NCBI GenBank assembly: GCA_001414485.1
Contig: LLEY01000047.1
Coordinates: 1-64,000, forward strand
DNA length: 64,000 nt
Direction of reading: 5' to 3'
Source of the DNA: Calycina herbarum
Lineage: Eukaryota; Ascomycota; Leotiomycetes; Helotiales; Pezizellaceae
The position numbers and the translations under genes are program-made. The notes under the pieces are model-generated. The model searched no databases. It saw nothing but the letters and a program-made list of their open reading frames with translations, and was not told the origin of the DNA. This document shows positions 11,030 to 21,788 of the stretch, in pieces. Every line of letters starts with the position of its first letter. The stretch's first letter is position 1.

Positions 11030-11600
11030 GCAAGTTGAAAGTAAGCGGGTTGACGACTAAGCCAGAGGTTTTTGTAGCTTACTCGGTCATCGACGAGTAA
11101 GCTAACAGATATTTGGGGCCCAAAAACAAGCGAGTAAACTACTCGAGTATGAGTAAGCTATAACTTGTCGAGTAAGCCATCAAATGAGAAGTAAGCTAAT
11201 GACTGTCTAGTAAGCCATACTTGAAATTTGGGGGTCAAAATTAGACTTGCGAGTATCCTAGATTTTTGTAGCTTACTCGATGGTTGCCGAGTAAGCTACC
11301 AGTTAACGAGTAAGCCAAACTTCATATTTGGGGGCCAAAAAGTTAGACAAGTAATCTACGTGTAAGCTGCGAGTAACCCATCGAATTTCTGGTAAACTGG
11401 AGAAGAGGTTCATCGGTTAAGCCACTAATTGTCGAGTAAGCTGTTAGCAAGCTAGATATGCTCTACTTTTTGGGGGTGAAAAGCGAGTAACGAGTAAACT
11501 GACAAACAGCAAGTAAGCCAATCGTCAAGTTTGGGGGCCAAAAAGAGGGTTGGGGTAAGCTATCAAATATGCAGTTAAGCCAACCTCGCGGTAGGCAAAA
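11030..11600. repeat. Field of degenerate GAGTAAGC words with recurring TTTGGGGGCCAAAA blocks
   Basis: Within about 570 bp the word (C)GAGTAAGC(T/C)A or close variants recurs many times, in both orientations (for example 11094, 11151, 11170, 11289, 11308, 11434; reverse at 11074 and 11268). A second word, TTTGGGGGCCAAAA or near it, recurs five times (about 11111, 11226, 11325, 11466, 11530) at irregular 60-140 bp spacing. TTTTTGTAGCTTACTCG occurs at about 11069 and 11263. This is not a simple tandem repeat: it looks like a decayed array of a composite unit. Function unknown. Confidence 0.8.
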
Positions 11601-11706
11601 AAAAGCGGCACCATAATTCGAGACTCCAGAATCGCAACGAGATAACTGAAGAACAACACGTCCTAAAAATACAACAAAAATATGGACAGATGCGGAAGAT
11701 TCTAAT

Positions 11707-12054
11707 TTAATTCATCCTAGCACGTTGAAATCTTTTATTACATTTGCGTCGAGTTGTAGGCGTTTGTACTGCTTGAAGCACAAAAGTAACGGTGCCGCTT
11801 ATTTTGTTCACCGGGAGGCCAACAACTCTCAAGCAAGCTAAACGCATTCCAAATGTCCCTTGACCCTGGTTTTTGAGAATGATTCCTAGCTTATTAGGTG
11901 GTCGTAAGCTAAAGGCAATAGATTTAATCGACCAACTTAAAGGAATGTATGTACTCATGGAAATATTCTTGGAGGAAATCGTACACATGAATCCCGCATT
12001 CTGATTTTGAGAAATACGATGAGAAAATCGAAAATCTTTCCAAAAAGCATCCAA
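11707..12054 (-). other. Orphan 115-codon open frame, no ATG
   Basis: The minus-strand frame 12054-11707 reads with protein-like composition (alternating hydrophobic residues, basic C-terminus TRRKCNKRFQRARMN). It has no in-frame ATG near its start; a TGA lies about 20 codons upstream. An inverted decamer pair (AAGCGGCACC about 11603, GGTGCCGCTT about 11792) links its 3' end to the edge of the adjacent repeat field. It could be an exon of an unfinished gene, a pseudogene or a transposon remnant. I recognise no family. Confidence 0.25.
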
Positions 12055-15000
12055 GTTGATGGTAAACGTTTCACCATTTCATACCTCAAACTTCAATAAC
12101 TCCATATTCATCGCCTATCATTCTCACATTGCTTGGTGGCGATGAGGATCGTATGAAGCAGTTTCGCTTAAGGACTCGTTAGGCCTCATCGAAAATAAAC
12201 GAGCGAAAGAAATTTGAATGACAGGTTCAGTTAGTACTTCCTATGATTCGTAACTAGTTTTGAGAGTTGCTCAATCTGTACCGCTTTTATGCAACAGAGA
12301 GTTGTTGGATTGGTTTTCACCAATAGTTTTCTTGGACTACTCTATACGCTTCAGCGCGCAGTCAATCAAGTTGCAACACCGCACTGAGAGATGGACCTAT
12401 GAAGCATTTTGATATTGGAAATGTCCGAATTGCGGGGTACAGGGGTATTGCGGTCCCGCTAGCGTCAAATTTAGGTCCAAGCCGCGTCTTCTCATTGGCT
12501 CTCTCCAACGACGAAAAAATCTTGCGATGTGCAACAAAAGATTTCTTGATACCTTATTGCCTTGTCATTCACCCCGAGACGTCATGGTAGAAACCTGTCT
12601 CCTCTTCCCGACTCTTGGAGGCACCCACCAGTCAAGTGACTGATTCAATAAAATAGATCTTCAGTTGATTCATTTCTGGCCTCAAGGGGCCGTTGCAAAT
12701 GCCCACCAGGACGTGGAGCAGATTGATTTCCTTTAATCCAATTCACTTTCCTCCATAATATGAGTATCCAAACGCTGATATCTTGCTAACTTTATTCGTG
12801 CAAAACAGACCGCAGAGACCTTCCTACTTGAAACTTCTCTGGCTATTTTGCTCCTTGCGGGAGTAAATATCAAACAACGCCCTTTATAATTACACATTTA
12901 CTCTTTGCGAAGCTAAGAGTTAGTTAGAAGATTAGAAGAACTTGTGTTGCCTTCCGAGTGAATATCAGTATCGTCGCGTTACTCGACCTCTCCACAACCA
13001 GTGGAAAAATTCACCATTCAACCTTAAATCTCCTACCCGCGCACTATCAGGGGCCTCAAACTCTAATCCACAAACTACATCACCCATTTTCCTCCCAAGG
13101 CCACCACAAAGCCGCTTTTAAAATTCCCATCCATCGACATACTCACAATTCAGATTTTGTTAGCAACACCACCAAAAGTCCACCCTCTCCAAATCCCTCA
13201 ATATTTTAACAAAAGTTAGCCCCGACTATCACGATCCCATTATTGAACTTATTTTTAAATTATCGGTCCTGGGCGCAAAGATATTCGCAATGCGCCTGGG
13301 TCTTAAAAGGGCAAGACGCTAAAAAAATACTAGCGTATTTGCGACGAGCAACAAAACTCGGGAAATCTGCGGAACGGGACGTTAGTTTCTAGGGCTGCAG
13401 GGGATAGGACGCTAGTGGGACGTACTAGTGCGATGGGTAAATTTTTGTTGCATGTCGCTTTTTGGAACCCTGAGGGTTTTCTACTGGTAGAGGGGGAAGT
13501 TTGGGGTTCGCTTAAGAGGGACGGACGACAGGTTTGGGCTAAGCAAATTTCTCGAATTGGGGGATTCGGCGAGAGTAACTTCAAAGAATGGATTGGGAGA
13601 ACGCGCTTGATCATAGGAGCCTTTTTTGACTGGTGTGAGTCTCCAATAAGAGACTCTTCGGGGTTGTGTCGCAACACAGATGCAGAATCGATGGGCGTTC
13701 CCACAGGTGGAAATTTGGCTATTTGGGTATGCTATTGAATTAAACAATCAGAGAACTCGCAGACGAAAGTGCATTACGAATAGAGCCTATCTATCTATCT
13801 ATTAAACTTAACGCCCCTTTCATTGGCGTAACTACATTCAAGTTTATCGCATTTCATCAGTCACCATGGATGGAATTCTCACTTGCACCAAGTTCATCAA
13901 AATCACTCAACTGGAAAAGAAGGGATCAATCAAATCAAGTCGTCAAGTCCGAAGCAGTCACCATGATCTTAACGTAGGACACCTTCACCATGATCTTGTC
14001 ACCACGTCGAGTTCGAAAACCTGCTGAGAAGTTAGCCTGTCACTGGAGTCCACTCACTGTCGAAAACTGGAGAGAAAACAGGGAGGGAGAGGATTGAGGG
14101 TTAGGTGTATTTATACTCTTTGTTTCTTTGTTACGAGGTATTGTTTATCTACTAAAAATGAAAATCTTTGAGACTTTTGGCAAAGAACAATTTCTTTATG
14201 TTTCGGGTGTTTTCAAAGAGCTTGCTTGAACCAACGCTTCTACCAATTGTATTGTCTGGGGTGCATGGACTTGTAACAGAGGTATAGTGGTACTCTTCTG
14301 TGTTCGTATGCTACACCAGACCCAGAGAATCAAATTTCATATTCTAGAAAACTATAATTGCAATTGAGTCGTGAAAGCGGTTGTAAAACATTGGGAGAGG
14401 GGGTCAGCACCGTGGCAGGATCAACGCAACGCCATTCAAACACGCCGTCCCTCTCCTGACTCGCGTGGAAGAACTCTGGCCATAGAGAGAGGGCGACTCC
14501 TTTTAGTATTATAATGCCATTGGAAGATTTAGACTGAAAGCACACCCCTTCGTGAGTAAACAAAAATTAACAATATGACAAACTTTGAACGCAAAAGAAA
14601 ATTATCTATTCAAACTAACCAATACATCTTCCAGAGATACATTCCACTCACGTTCCGCCCTCCATCCTGCCGGTTCCCTCGCAGAAGCGATTGTACGAGG
14701 AGCACATACTCTTCCCCGCTGGTGCTCTCTTTTATGGCGAAGGAAAACTAGAAGGCCGATGAGCATATTGCATGAATAGCACGAATGAAAATAATAGGAG
14801 AGAAATTAAAATACCGTCGCTTAAAAGGAAAAAGAATGAGAATTTGATCGTGGACTTGAGCTTACTTTTACTGTTTGAATTGATGTAAGATTTCTCCAAG
14901 AAATGAGGTGGGAGAATAGAGTGTGGATAAATAGTTGTTTGGTTTCTTTATTCGGGGTGTTTGGAGAATGTCTTTGTGTCGCGGACATAGCGGGGTGTTT

Positions 15001-15172
15001 GTTGTTGTTTTGTTTGCGAAGAGGATGCCTGCTTTGTCCCAGCAATGAATGGCTTATTCAAGCCATCATCATGAATGACAAGTCTCATCATACAGGGGGG
15101 CGATCATAGTTCGTTCTCTTGACTTTCAAGCGGAACTCCCACCACCCACCACCCAACAAACAACCAAACGAT
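12055..15172. other. Three-kilobase stretch with no supportable gene
   Basis: Several short open frames overlap on both strands (12399-12590, 13330-13747, 14330-14563) without motifs, splice context or start signals. A 50-codon frame from ATG 13866 contains a repeated CACCATGATCTT word but no recognisable protein. No tRNA-like structure was noticed. Possibly regulatory, or home to lineage-specific transcripts. Confidence 0.4.
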
Positions 15173-15568
15173 TCATCCTCTCCCCAAAATTTGGGGGTTC
15201 CCCTTCCCCTTCCCCTTCCCCTTCCTCTTCCCCTCCTCCTCCAAATCCCTCAACCTCCTCCTCAACCCCTCCTTCCCCTCCTCATCCAGCTTCCCCTCAC
15301 AATCCGGACAAAACTCCCCCAAATGCGAACTCTTAACACAATAATCCACAAAGTAAGGATCCAACCCCCTATGCTCCTTGCAAAGCTTCAGCGGTTCAAT
15401 AACCCTCTGGTATTTTTTGCACTGGCATTTATACTCCTCGACCCACTTGTAACAGTCATCGCAGACTATTCCTTTCGGTCTCAGGACAGGGGCTTTGGAA
15501 CGTGCGATGGGCTTTTTGCCTGGAGGTTTGTCATCTTTCTTGGGGAGTTTGGGTTGGACTTGGGGCAT
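15173..15568 (-). CDS. Small Cys-rich hypothetical protein with Lys-Gly tail
   Basis: Single exon, 131 aa, ATG at 15566-15568. Basic Pro/Lys-rich N-terminus (residues 1-32). Then a Cys/His cluster: C36-x2-C39, C48-x-C50, C63-x2-H66, C77, C87-x2-C90, which suggests one or two structural zinc sites. It is followed by an acidic/basic helix and a KGKGKGKG tail encoded by a GGGAAG hexanucleotide repeat. No signal peptide or membrane segment. I do not recognise the family; the ordered metal-ligand-like pattern argues for a real gene. The opposite-strand frame over the same bases is Pro/Leu repeat shadow. Confidence 0.6.
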   Translation of the reverse strand: MPQVQPKLPKKDDKPPGKKPIARSKAPVLRPKGIVCDDCYKWVEEYKCQCKKYQRVIEPLKLCKEHRGLDPYFVDYCVKSSHLGEFCPDCEGKLDEEGKEGLRRRLRDLEEEGKRKGKGKGKGNPQILGRG

Positions 15569-16229
15569 GGTGGGCTAGTGATTGGTGGTTGCAGGAATGT
15601 GGGTAATGTGAATGTGTAGGTTTGATGAGGTCTTGGTATGGTAGTTGTGGTAAGTAATGATGGAAGAAATGGAAGAAGATACTTTTTTCAGCTCATCAGA
15701 ATGTTTCTACAGAAATAGGGTTTCGTTCCTCTTTGAACAATGTGAGAACACAGTGTTCCGGATCAGGCTGTGTTGCGTCACCAGCTTACTACAAACGCCA
15801 GAAGCAAACGGACAAAGAAGACATACAATACACCCTTGAGAGGAATACTAGAATCTCGAGGCACAGAACTACTACACCGAAAAACGAAATTGATAAATCG
15901 CCTACGCATCAGCATTCAAAATCACAGTCGCAACATAAAAAAGCTTATCACATAATTGAATTTATGCTTGGTATTTCTACTTCCCTCGTAGGAGGAAGCT
16001 GAGTCGCTGAATAAGCGCCACGCACGCTGGCTAATACATTGGACCACTCTGCTTCCTTTCAAATGATTTCCGCAGACAGGTCCATCCATCCGTCCCCTCC
16101 ACCAAGATAAACGCAGGGCAGATGACGAGAAGCAAGAGCGCCAGATCGGGTGGCTTTCAAGGCCATACCAATGATGCAATGATACAAAGAAGACAAACGT
16201 GCCCAAAAGACACAAAAGGGGGAATAATT
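15569..16229. other. Gap between small Cys-rich gene and NST1
   Basis: It holds the promoter of the Cys-rich gene and the 3' flank of NST1. Short overlapping frames on both strands are unconvincing. Nothing else seen. Confidence 0.4.
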
Positions 16230-19200
16230 TTAAAAACCAGGAGGAGGTCCAGAGAATCTAGGCATTCTATCGCTACCAACAACAGGGCTGCCAATATCAC
16301 CAGGAGGGCCCACCGGACGATTAGATGAAGGGCTATCGTTCTCAACAATGTGCCGAACAAAGCAGCCTTTATCATCTTGACGCACCTCGAAGGATCCACC
16401 GCCGTTCTGTGGGCTACCCTCGGTGCTGCAATATGTATACACCTCCGACTCGGGTATAGGATGCTCATTAGCAGGGTATTGATCGATTTGATCTTTGATG
16501 GCTTTGAGACTATAAAACCCGTCAGGAGTGGTGCCCTCCAAGTCTTTGCAGGCGCGGCATATCATCAATCGAATGGCAACTGAACGTGGCGGCGAAGGTC
16601 GAATGATTTGAGGATTTCCAACCCCACCAAACGAATTATTCATCTGACCCCATCCCAGCCCGTATGATGATCCAGGCAATGACGAAGGTCCAAAAGGATT
16701 TGGTGGCGCACCCCATGTATTGTAAGAATTGATAGGGTTTGCAAATCCTGAACCGTCCATTCCAAAAGGTAATGGTGCAAAGCTTGGTCGACTATTCATA
16801 TTTGCTACTCCACTCGAGCGACGTCCGTTAAATCCTGGGTTAAGAGGCTGTTCGTCGGAATCATCAAGCAATGCACTGCTACCAAGATGGTTACTGAGGT
16901 CATCCACATCATTGTTTCCAGCCTCTCGTCGATGGCCATGCACCACACTAGAGGGTCGTCCAATCGGAGCCGGTCGTGCAATCGGCTGAGCCTGTGCAGG
17001 GCCCTCGAAAGGTTTATCATAAGAGGCCGATTGTTGTCTCGAGTGTGATTGAGATGGCGGGCCATCCTTTGGAGGACCGAAAGGTTGACTAAGACCAAGA
17101 CCATTGGGCATTTGTGAAAATCCGGGAGGACCATGCGATAAAGGAAAACCTCGGCCTGGTGGCATTTGGTGCATGTTCATTCCTGGATGTATTGGCATAC
17201 CATTTGAGCCAGCAAGTGGTCTGAAAGGAGCCATTGGCTGTTGATGAGGGAACATGGGGTTTTGGTGCATGCGTTCGAATCCAGGCGCCATCATCGGCAT
17301 ACCAGGTTGAAATCCCATTCCCATTGGCATACCAAAAGGACCAGGTTGCATTCCCGGTGGACTCTTGAGAGCGGCGTGGATTGGTGAAGTAGCTTGAGGG
17401 TGGTGTAAAAATGGATGCTGTGATGCTTGGTTCTTGCCTGGAGGACCAATAGGACCGGGGCTACCTTGCAATGGGGTTATTGGGACAGGCGAGACGTTTT
17501 GGCTCAGAGCGCTGCTTTGAGGAGTCTGGGGAATAGAACCGTTCGAGCCTTGCTGGGAACTCGTCCGAAGCTTGATTGGCGTGGGTGCTTTAGGAATGGC
17601 AGGAGTGGCAACTGGTACATGTGGTGAGGCCATAGGCGCAGCGTGTGACTGAAGACTTGCAGGAATAGGTACTGGCGCTTGCGAGCGTTTTGCAGCTTGG
17701 GTCGCGGCATTGGCAGCTTGAGTGGCGGCAAGTTGAGCTGCATGCTCTTCTCGTTTCGCCCTATGCTCTTCTCGTTTCGCCCTTTCTCTAGCTTCCTTGT
17801 CGGATTTCGCCTTGGCCTCCTTTTCTCGCTTGTCTCTCTCCTGCTTCTCCTTGCGCTCTTTAGCTTCTCGGTCCTTCGACTCCTTGGCCTCTCGCTCCTT
17901 TTGTCGGGTTTCTTCTTTCTCCTTCCGCTCCTTTTCCTTGGCTTCTCGTTGCTTGCGCTCAAGCTCGGCTTGACGCTCTCTTTGATCCTGCAAGCGACGT
18001 TGCTTCTCGGCCTCCTTTCGGACTCTCTCTTCTTCCTCTGCTTTCTTTTGCGCTTCCTTCTTCCTACGTTTCTCCTCGGCCTTGGCGCGTTGTTCTTCGG
18101 CTTTCTTCGCGTCGGCGGCACGAGCAGCTTCTTCTTCGGCTGCCTTTTCGGCTTCACGTTTCGCCTTTTCTTCCGCGAGTGCCTGTTTCTTTTGAGCCAG
18201 CTTATCCTTTTTCTTCTGAGCATCTTTGGCTTTCTTGGCCTTCTTTTGAGAGTCTGCCCGGCTTTCCTCTTCGAGTTCTTCAAGGAGTTTCTGCTGGCGT
18301 TCTTTTGCGACTTTCTCCTTGTAGGCCGTCAATACTCGTTGCTCAAACATCCGCGCAGCAAATATCTGGAACATTCGTCGTCCTTCCTCCATTCGCTGCT
18401 CTTCCGTCATCGTGTCCTGTATGAAATTAGAACAGGCCGCGCAACCACATCCCCCATTACCTACCATCTCCTCTTCATCATAGTCTTCATCTTGGCTATC
18501 GTCATAATCTCCTTCTTCGTCCTCATCCTCTTCCTCGTATTCCGCCTCGTCTTCTGGTTGAGGTGGATGATTGTGAGCATGTGAGTGGGAGTGCATGGCG
18601 CCATTGGGGGGATGACCATAATTTTGATTGGAGTATTGTTCCTTCGCATCTTCTTCTCGCGCCATTCGACGTTCGGCAAGTTGTTCCATCATTTCAATAA
18701 ACTTCTTGCCATCATTTTTCAGCAAGTCGTCTGCAACGGTAAGAATACCACCTTGGACTGTAAGACTATTGCCAAAACTAAAGAAATCTGCTGCGTGATC
18801 TCTTCGAGGGATTTCTTCAGGCTCTTCTTCGTCGCTCAAGTCCTCTTCGTCGCCTTCATCGCTATATTCCTCGTCGCCTTCTTCGTCGTCGTCATCGCCT
18901 AGTTGCTCCACTATTCTTCCCCGCGAGGGTTGCTGACCATTGAATGTAGGGGGCAAGCGATGAGGTGGTTGCAATCCGCTCATTGCACCGAATCGTCGAG
19001 GCGGAGGCATCATTGGCGGAGGTACACCATCTCCCTGGTGATGGGCATATTGTTCCAGTTCCTCATAGTATGCATCATAAAGGACCTCGAGCTCTTCTTC
19101 GATGGCAGTGCGTTTACGTCCACAAACTGTACAGCTACACGAGTGTTTTTGTTGCTCCTTCATCTTCTTTAAAACTGCATCCTTTTCCACCTTGACAAGT

Positions 19201-20000
19201 GATTTACGTTCGTCCTCACCGAGCGACAGCCAAAATTCCTTTATCCGTTCACGTTCCTCCTGAGAAGACGTATTCCAAATCTTCTCTTTTGAAATACCTG
19301 GTCCTCGCGGCATGTTCGTAGATGCTAACGGAGGGAGTGGGAGTGATACGTGGTTATGCGATAAGCCATTCGTTCCGGGGTGGGCGTGTGACATGGTGTG
19401 AGTATGGGTATGTGCGTGGATTTGGTGTTGCGTATCTGAGTGAGCGGACTTCTTTTTCTTTTTCTGCTTCTTCCCAGACGAATTCGAGGCTGGCATCCTA
19501 TATCCATACGCCGAGGAACCATCATTGCCGTACGAACCAGAATATGCGTCACCTTCCTCGCCACTATCGTAGGATCCATCATCCGCTGGATCGAACTGTC
19601 CATTTTCATTGTACTGCTCGTCCAAGGCATGCTCTCGCATTCGTGCATCCAATCCCCCCATTTGCCTCTTGGCTTGACCAGCCGGTTGCGCGCCGTTTGT
19701 CTGAGGTTTAAGTGGTTGCTCTGCAGCAAGTTTCGCAGCCTGCTTTTCCCTCCGCTTTTGCTTCTTGCGATTGATGATGGGCGCCGCATTATTGAAGTCC
19801 GTGGGAGGAGTGGGTGTTTGACCATTTGATTTTGTGGTTGGGCTAGCCATGGCTGGGGAAGTTTCGGAGGAATCGGTGATGGTGGAGGCTTTAGGAACGG
19901 TTATGAACTTGGAACCATCTTTATTCTTGTACTTCGCGGTGGCCTTGGACGTGGGTGAGGTGGGAGATTGGGTCGTCTGTTGCCGTCGATTTGCGGGCAT
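16230..20000 (-). CDS. NST1: Stress response protein Nst1
   Basis: Single uninterrupted frame of 1256 aa from ATG 20000 (MPANRRQQTT). The frame extends 26 codons further upstream but with no ATG, so Met at 20000 is chosen and matches the family N-terminus. Nst1 proteins are implicated in salt/stress tolerance in yeast, probably through RNA-processing partners. Visible features: Ser/Thr/Pro-rich N-terminus, the conserved KKQKRREKQAAKLAAEQ segment, a His/Thr run, Asp/Glu-rich acidic tracts, and a Cys pair segment (CSCTVCGRKR). There is a second CGCAAC segment, then a very long charged coiled coil of Glu/Lys/Arg/Ala. The C-terminal third is low-complexity Pro/Met/Gly/Gln. Length is typical of the filamentous-fungal family. 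It is divergently arranged with RHO2, 1.8 kb away. Frames on the opposite strand (Leu/Phe-rich) are shadows of the coiled coil. Confidence 0.92.
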   Translation of the reverse strand: MPANRRQQTTQSPTSPTSKATAKYKNKDGSKFITVPKASTITDSSETSPAMASPTTKSNGQTPTPPTDFNNAAPIINRKKQKRREKQAAKLAAEQPLKPQTNGAQPAGQAKRQMGGLDARMREHALDEQYNENGQFDPADDGSYDSGEEGDAYSGSYGNDGSSAYGYRMPASNSSGKKQKKKKKSAHSDTQHQIHAHTHTHTMSHAHPGTNGLSHNHVSLPLPPLASTNMPRGPGISKEKIWNTSSQEERERIKEFWLSLGEDERKSLVKVEKDAVLKKMKEQQKHSCSCTVCGRKRTAIEEELEVLYDAYYEELEQYAHHQGDGVPPPMMPPPRRFGAMSGLQPPHRLPPTFNGQQPSRGRIVEQLGDDDDEEGDEEYSDEGDEEDLSDEEEPEEIPRRDHAADFFSFGNSLTVQGGILTVADDLLKNDGKKFIEMMEQLAERRMAREEDAKEQYSNQNYGHPPNGAMHSHSHAHNHPPQPEDEAEYEEEDEDEEGDYDDSQDEDYDEEEMVGNGGCGCAACSNFIQDTMTEEQRMEEGRRMFQIFAARMFEQRVLTAYKEKVAKERQQKLLEELEEESRADSQKKAKKAKDAQKKKDKLAQKKQALAEEKAKREAEKAAEEEAARAADAKKAEEQRAKAEEKRRKKEAQKKAEEEERVRKEAEKQRRLQDQRERQAELERKQREAKEKERKEKEETRQKEREAKESKDREAKERKEKQERDKREKEAKAKSDKEARERAKREEHRAKREEHAAQLAATQAANAATQAAKRSQAPVPIPASLQSHAAPMASPHVPVATPAIPKAPTPIKLRTSSQQGSNGSIPQTPQSSALSQNVSPVPITPLQGSPGPIGPPGKNQASQHPFLHHPQATSPIHAALKSPPGMQPGPFGMPMGMGFQPGMPMMAPGFERMHQNPMFPHQQPMAPFRPLAGSNGMPIHPGMNMHQMPPGRGFPLSHGPPGFSQMPNGLGLSQPFGPPKDGPPSQSHSRQQSASYDKPFEGPAQAQPIARPAPIGRPSSVVHGHRREAGNNDVDDLSNHLGSSALLDDSDEQPLNPGFNGRRSSGVANMNSRPSFAPLPFGMDGSGFANPINSYNTWGAPPNPFGPSSLPGSSYGLGWGQMNNSFGGVGNPQIIRPSPPRSVAIRLMICRACKDLEGTTPDGFYSLKAIKDQIDQYPANEHPIPESEVYTYCSTEGSPQNGGGSFEVRQDDKGCFVRHIVENDSPSSNRPVGPPGDIGSPVVGSDRMPRFSGPPPGF

Positions 20001-20487
20001 TCCGATTAGAGGAGCTCTCGTGACGGGAGCATAGAAGGGGGAAACTATTGGCGACACGGGTATTAGGTGCGAGTTCACGATGGATGGGATACCGGTGTAG
20101 ATGGAGAGAGCAGGTGAATCTGGAGACTCACAGCGAAGGTGAGCTACTACTATTCAGAGGTAGGTGTGCCCCACCAAAGTGTCTGTTTGCTGTGCGTGCT
20201 GGACGTGAGGAGGTCGGGGGTATTGCGGGGCGGTAGACGCTCGTTGGAGGAGGACAATAGAGAGAGTCCAAAGATGCTCGGTATTGGTGCGCGAGTGCTC
20301 GTGTTGGATGGTGTCGAGGGGTGGGTAGAGTAGTTTGGGTTACCTTGATGGTGTCGTGAAGTTCCAGAAAGAGCCTCATGTGTCAGGCACAAAATGACGG
20401 GATTAAAGCAGCACCTTCGGGTCACGCTAGACGGGCGGAAGGCAAGGGCAAGACAGATTTTGGCTTAGCTACCTATGTCCATGTTAT

Positions 20488-20507
20488 GCATAGCATAGCA
20501 TAGCATA
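20488..20507. repeat. (GCATA)4 microsatellite
   Basis: Four perfect GCATA units, followed by imperfect GCATGCCATGCC. Upstream of NST1. Confidence 0.9.
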
Positions 20508-20865
20508 GCATGCCATGCCGTCCCATCCCAATTGCAAGGTCATAATTACATCACCGCGTCGCATGAATTCTGAAGTCTGAATAAGGAGGGCGGACCTCGG
20601 CATACACTAGACTAGCTACTCTACTCTGATTTTGACAGCGTCTATCAATTGCACCCAGTGCAGTGCGCCGGCTCTGGCTGGCTGACTCAAACAATTTGGG
20701 TAATGAGTCTTCTAAGCATGGTTCTAAGCATGGATTGACCTGAATATTTGTCGGTTCGGAAGTGAATAAGAAAAAGAGAATGGGCGGGAGAGTCTAAGAT
20801 ACCTACTTGGCTTCTTTGTTGCCGCTTCGCTTTTTCGGGGCGGAAGGGTTGTGTCGTGTCGTACC

Positions 20866-20920
20866 TGCTGCTACTGTGCTGCTACTGTGCTGCTACTGTG
20901 CTGCTACTGTGCTGCTACTG
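20866..20920. repeat. 11-bp minisatellite, five units of TGCTGCTACTG
   Basis: Five perfect head-to-tail copies of TGCTGCTACTG, followed by a degenerate TGCTACTACTACTG. Likely variable in length between strains. It lies between the divergent NST1 and RHO2 genes. Confidence 0.95.
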
Positions 20921-21788
20921 TGCTACTACTACTGTACCACTCTTCCTCCATAGACGCTTCCATTCTCGATGGGATTCTATTGGATGACTGCAGGCGCGAC
21001 TGCAGTCTAAGCAGTCTAAGCAGCCTTAGTCCCTTAGTAACTGCCCTATCTGATTCCAACGTATGATAGTGATAGGCAATTAATTTCACATTCAGCGAGC
21101 GACTACCCTGACCCCAATTCCCTCCGTCAACACCGCTCATTCTTGACAATACCTTCATCCTTTTCAATTTCTACATACTACATTCACCCTCCCCATCATC
21201 AGATTCAACCTCGATCGGCCAATCATCTTCTTCCCGCAGTCGATCCTCCTCTGTCAGCGCGAACAATCTAAGCCCCATTGAGCTCACACACGCAGCAAGA
21301 CGCACGGTTCAGTGCTCAGCCCAGCACCAGCGGTCCTTGGAGTCCCCCCATTCATATCCAAGAAGAGTCCTGCAGATGCAGATACCTCCACACCTCCTCC
21401 ACCTTACCTGCAACAACAATATCCTGCCCCGGCATTAAACTTCAGGGGAATATTCTCCTCTCCTCTCCGTCACGCCAAAGCAAAGGAGCCAGAGATAAAT
21501 ACAAACTCTTCCCCCCCCCCCGGCGCCCTCCCAAACCTCCCACCTCAACCCGTCTTCTAATCACATCACCACCACCCCCCAAATCATAAAACACCCACAC
21601 CCCCGTTATCCGGAAAAGAGGGTCGACGACAATCGCCGAGCTCGTATCGACAATCTCACCTCCTCTTCACGCGAACTTCGAAACCTATTCGGAGCCCCTT
21701 GGTGCTTTTTTCGTACCTCGACTGGTACATGGTCTTTCCATAAATCCTCCTTTTCGAGTACCTCCCAACAATCGTCATACGATCGACC

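Larger units (their letters stand above)
20001..21788. other. Shared upstream region of NST1 and RHO2
   Basis: Divergent intergenic DNA of 1.8 kb with two short tandem repeats (annotated separately) and long C/T-rich tracts just before RHO2, typical of fungal 5' leaders. No gene supported. Confidence 0.5.

Noticed and set aside
13866..14032. 50-codon ATG frame with a repeated HHDL word
   Set aside because: Repeat is only two copies; no signal peptide or family resemblance.
15119..15619. Pro/Leu-rich plus-strand frame
   Set aside because: Antisense shadow of the Lys-Gly tail of the Cys-rich gene.
17504..18283. Arg/Lys-rich 259-codon frame
   Set aside because: Same-strand +1 shadow of the NST1 coiled coil.
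17679..18584. 301-codon Leu/Phe-rich 'membrane protein'
   Set aside because: Antisense shadow of the NST1 charged coiled coil.
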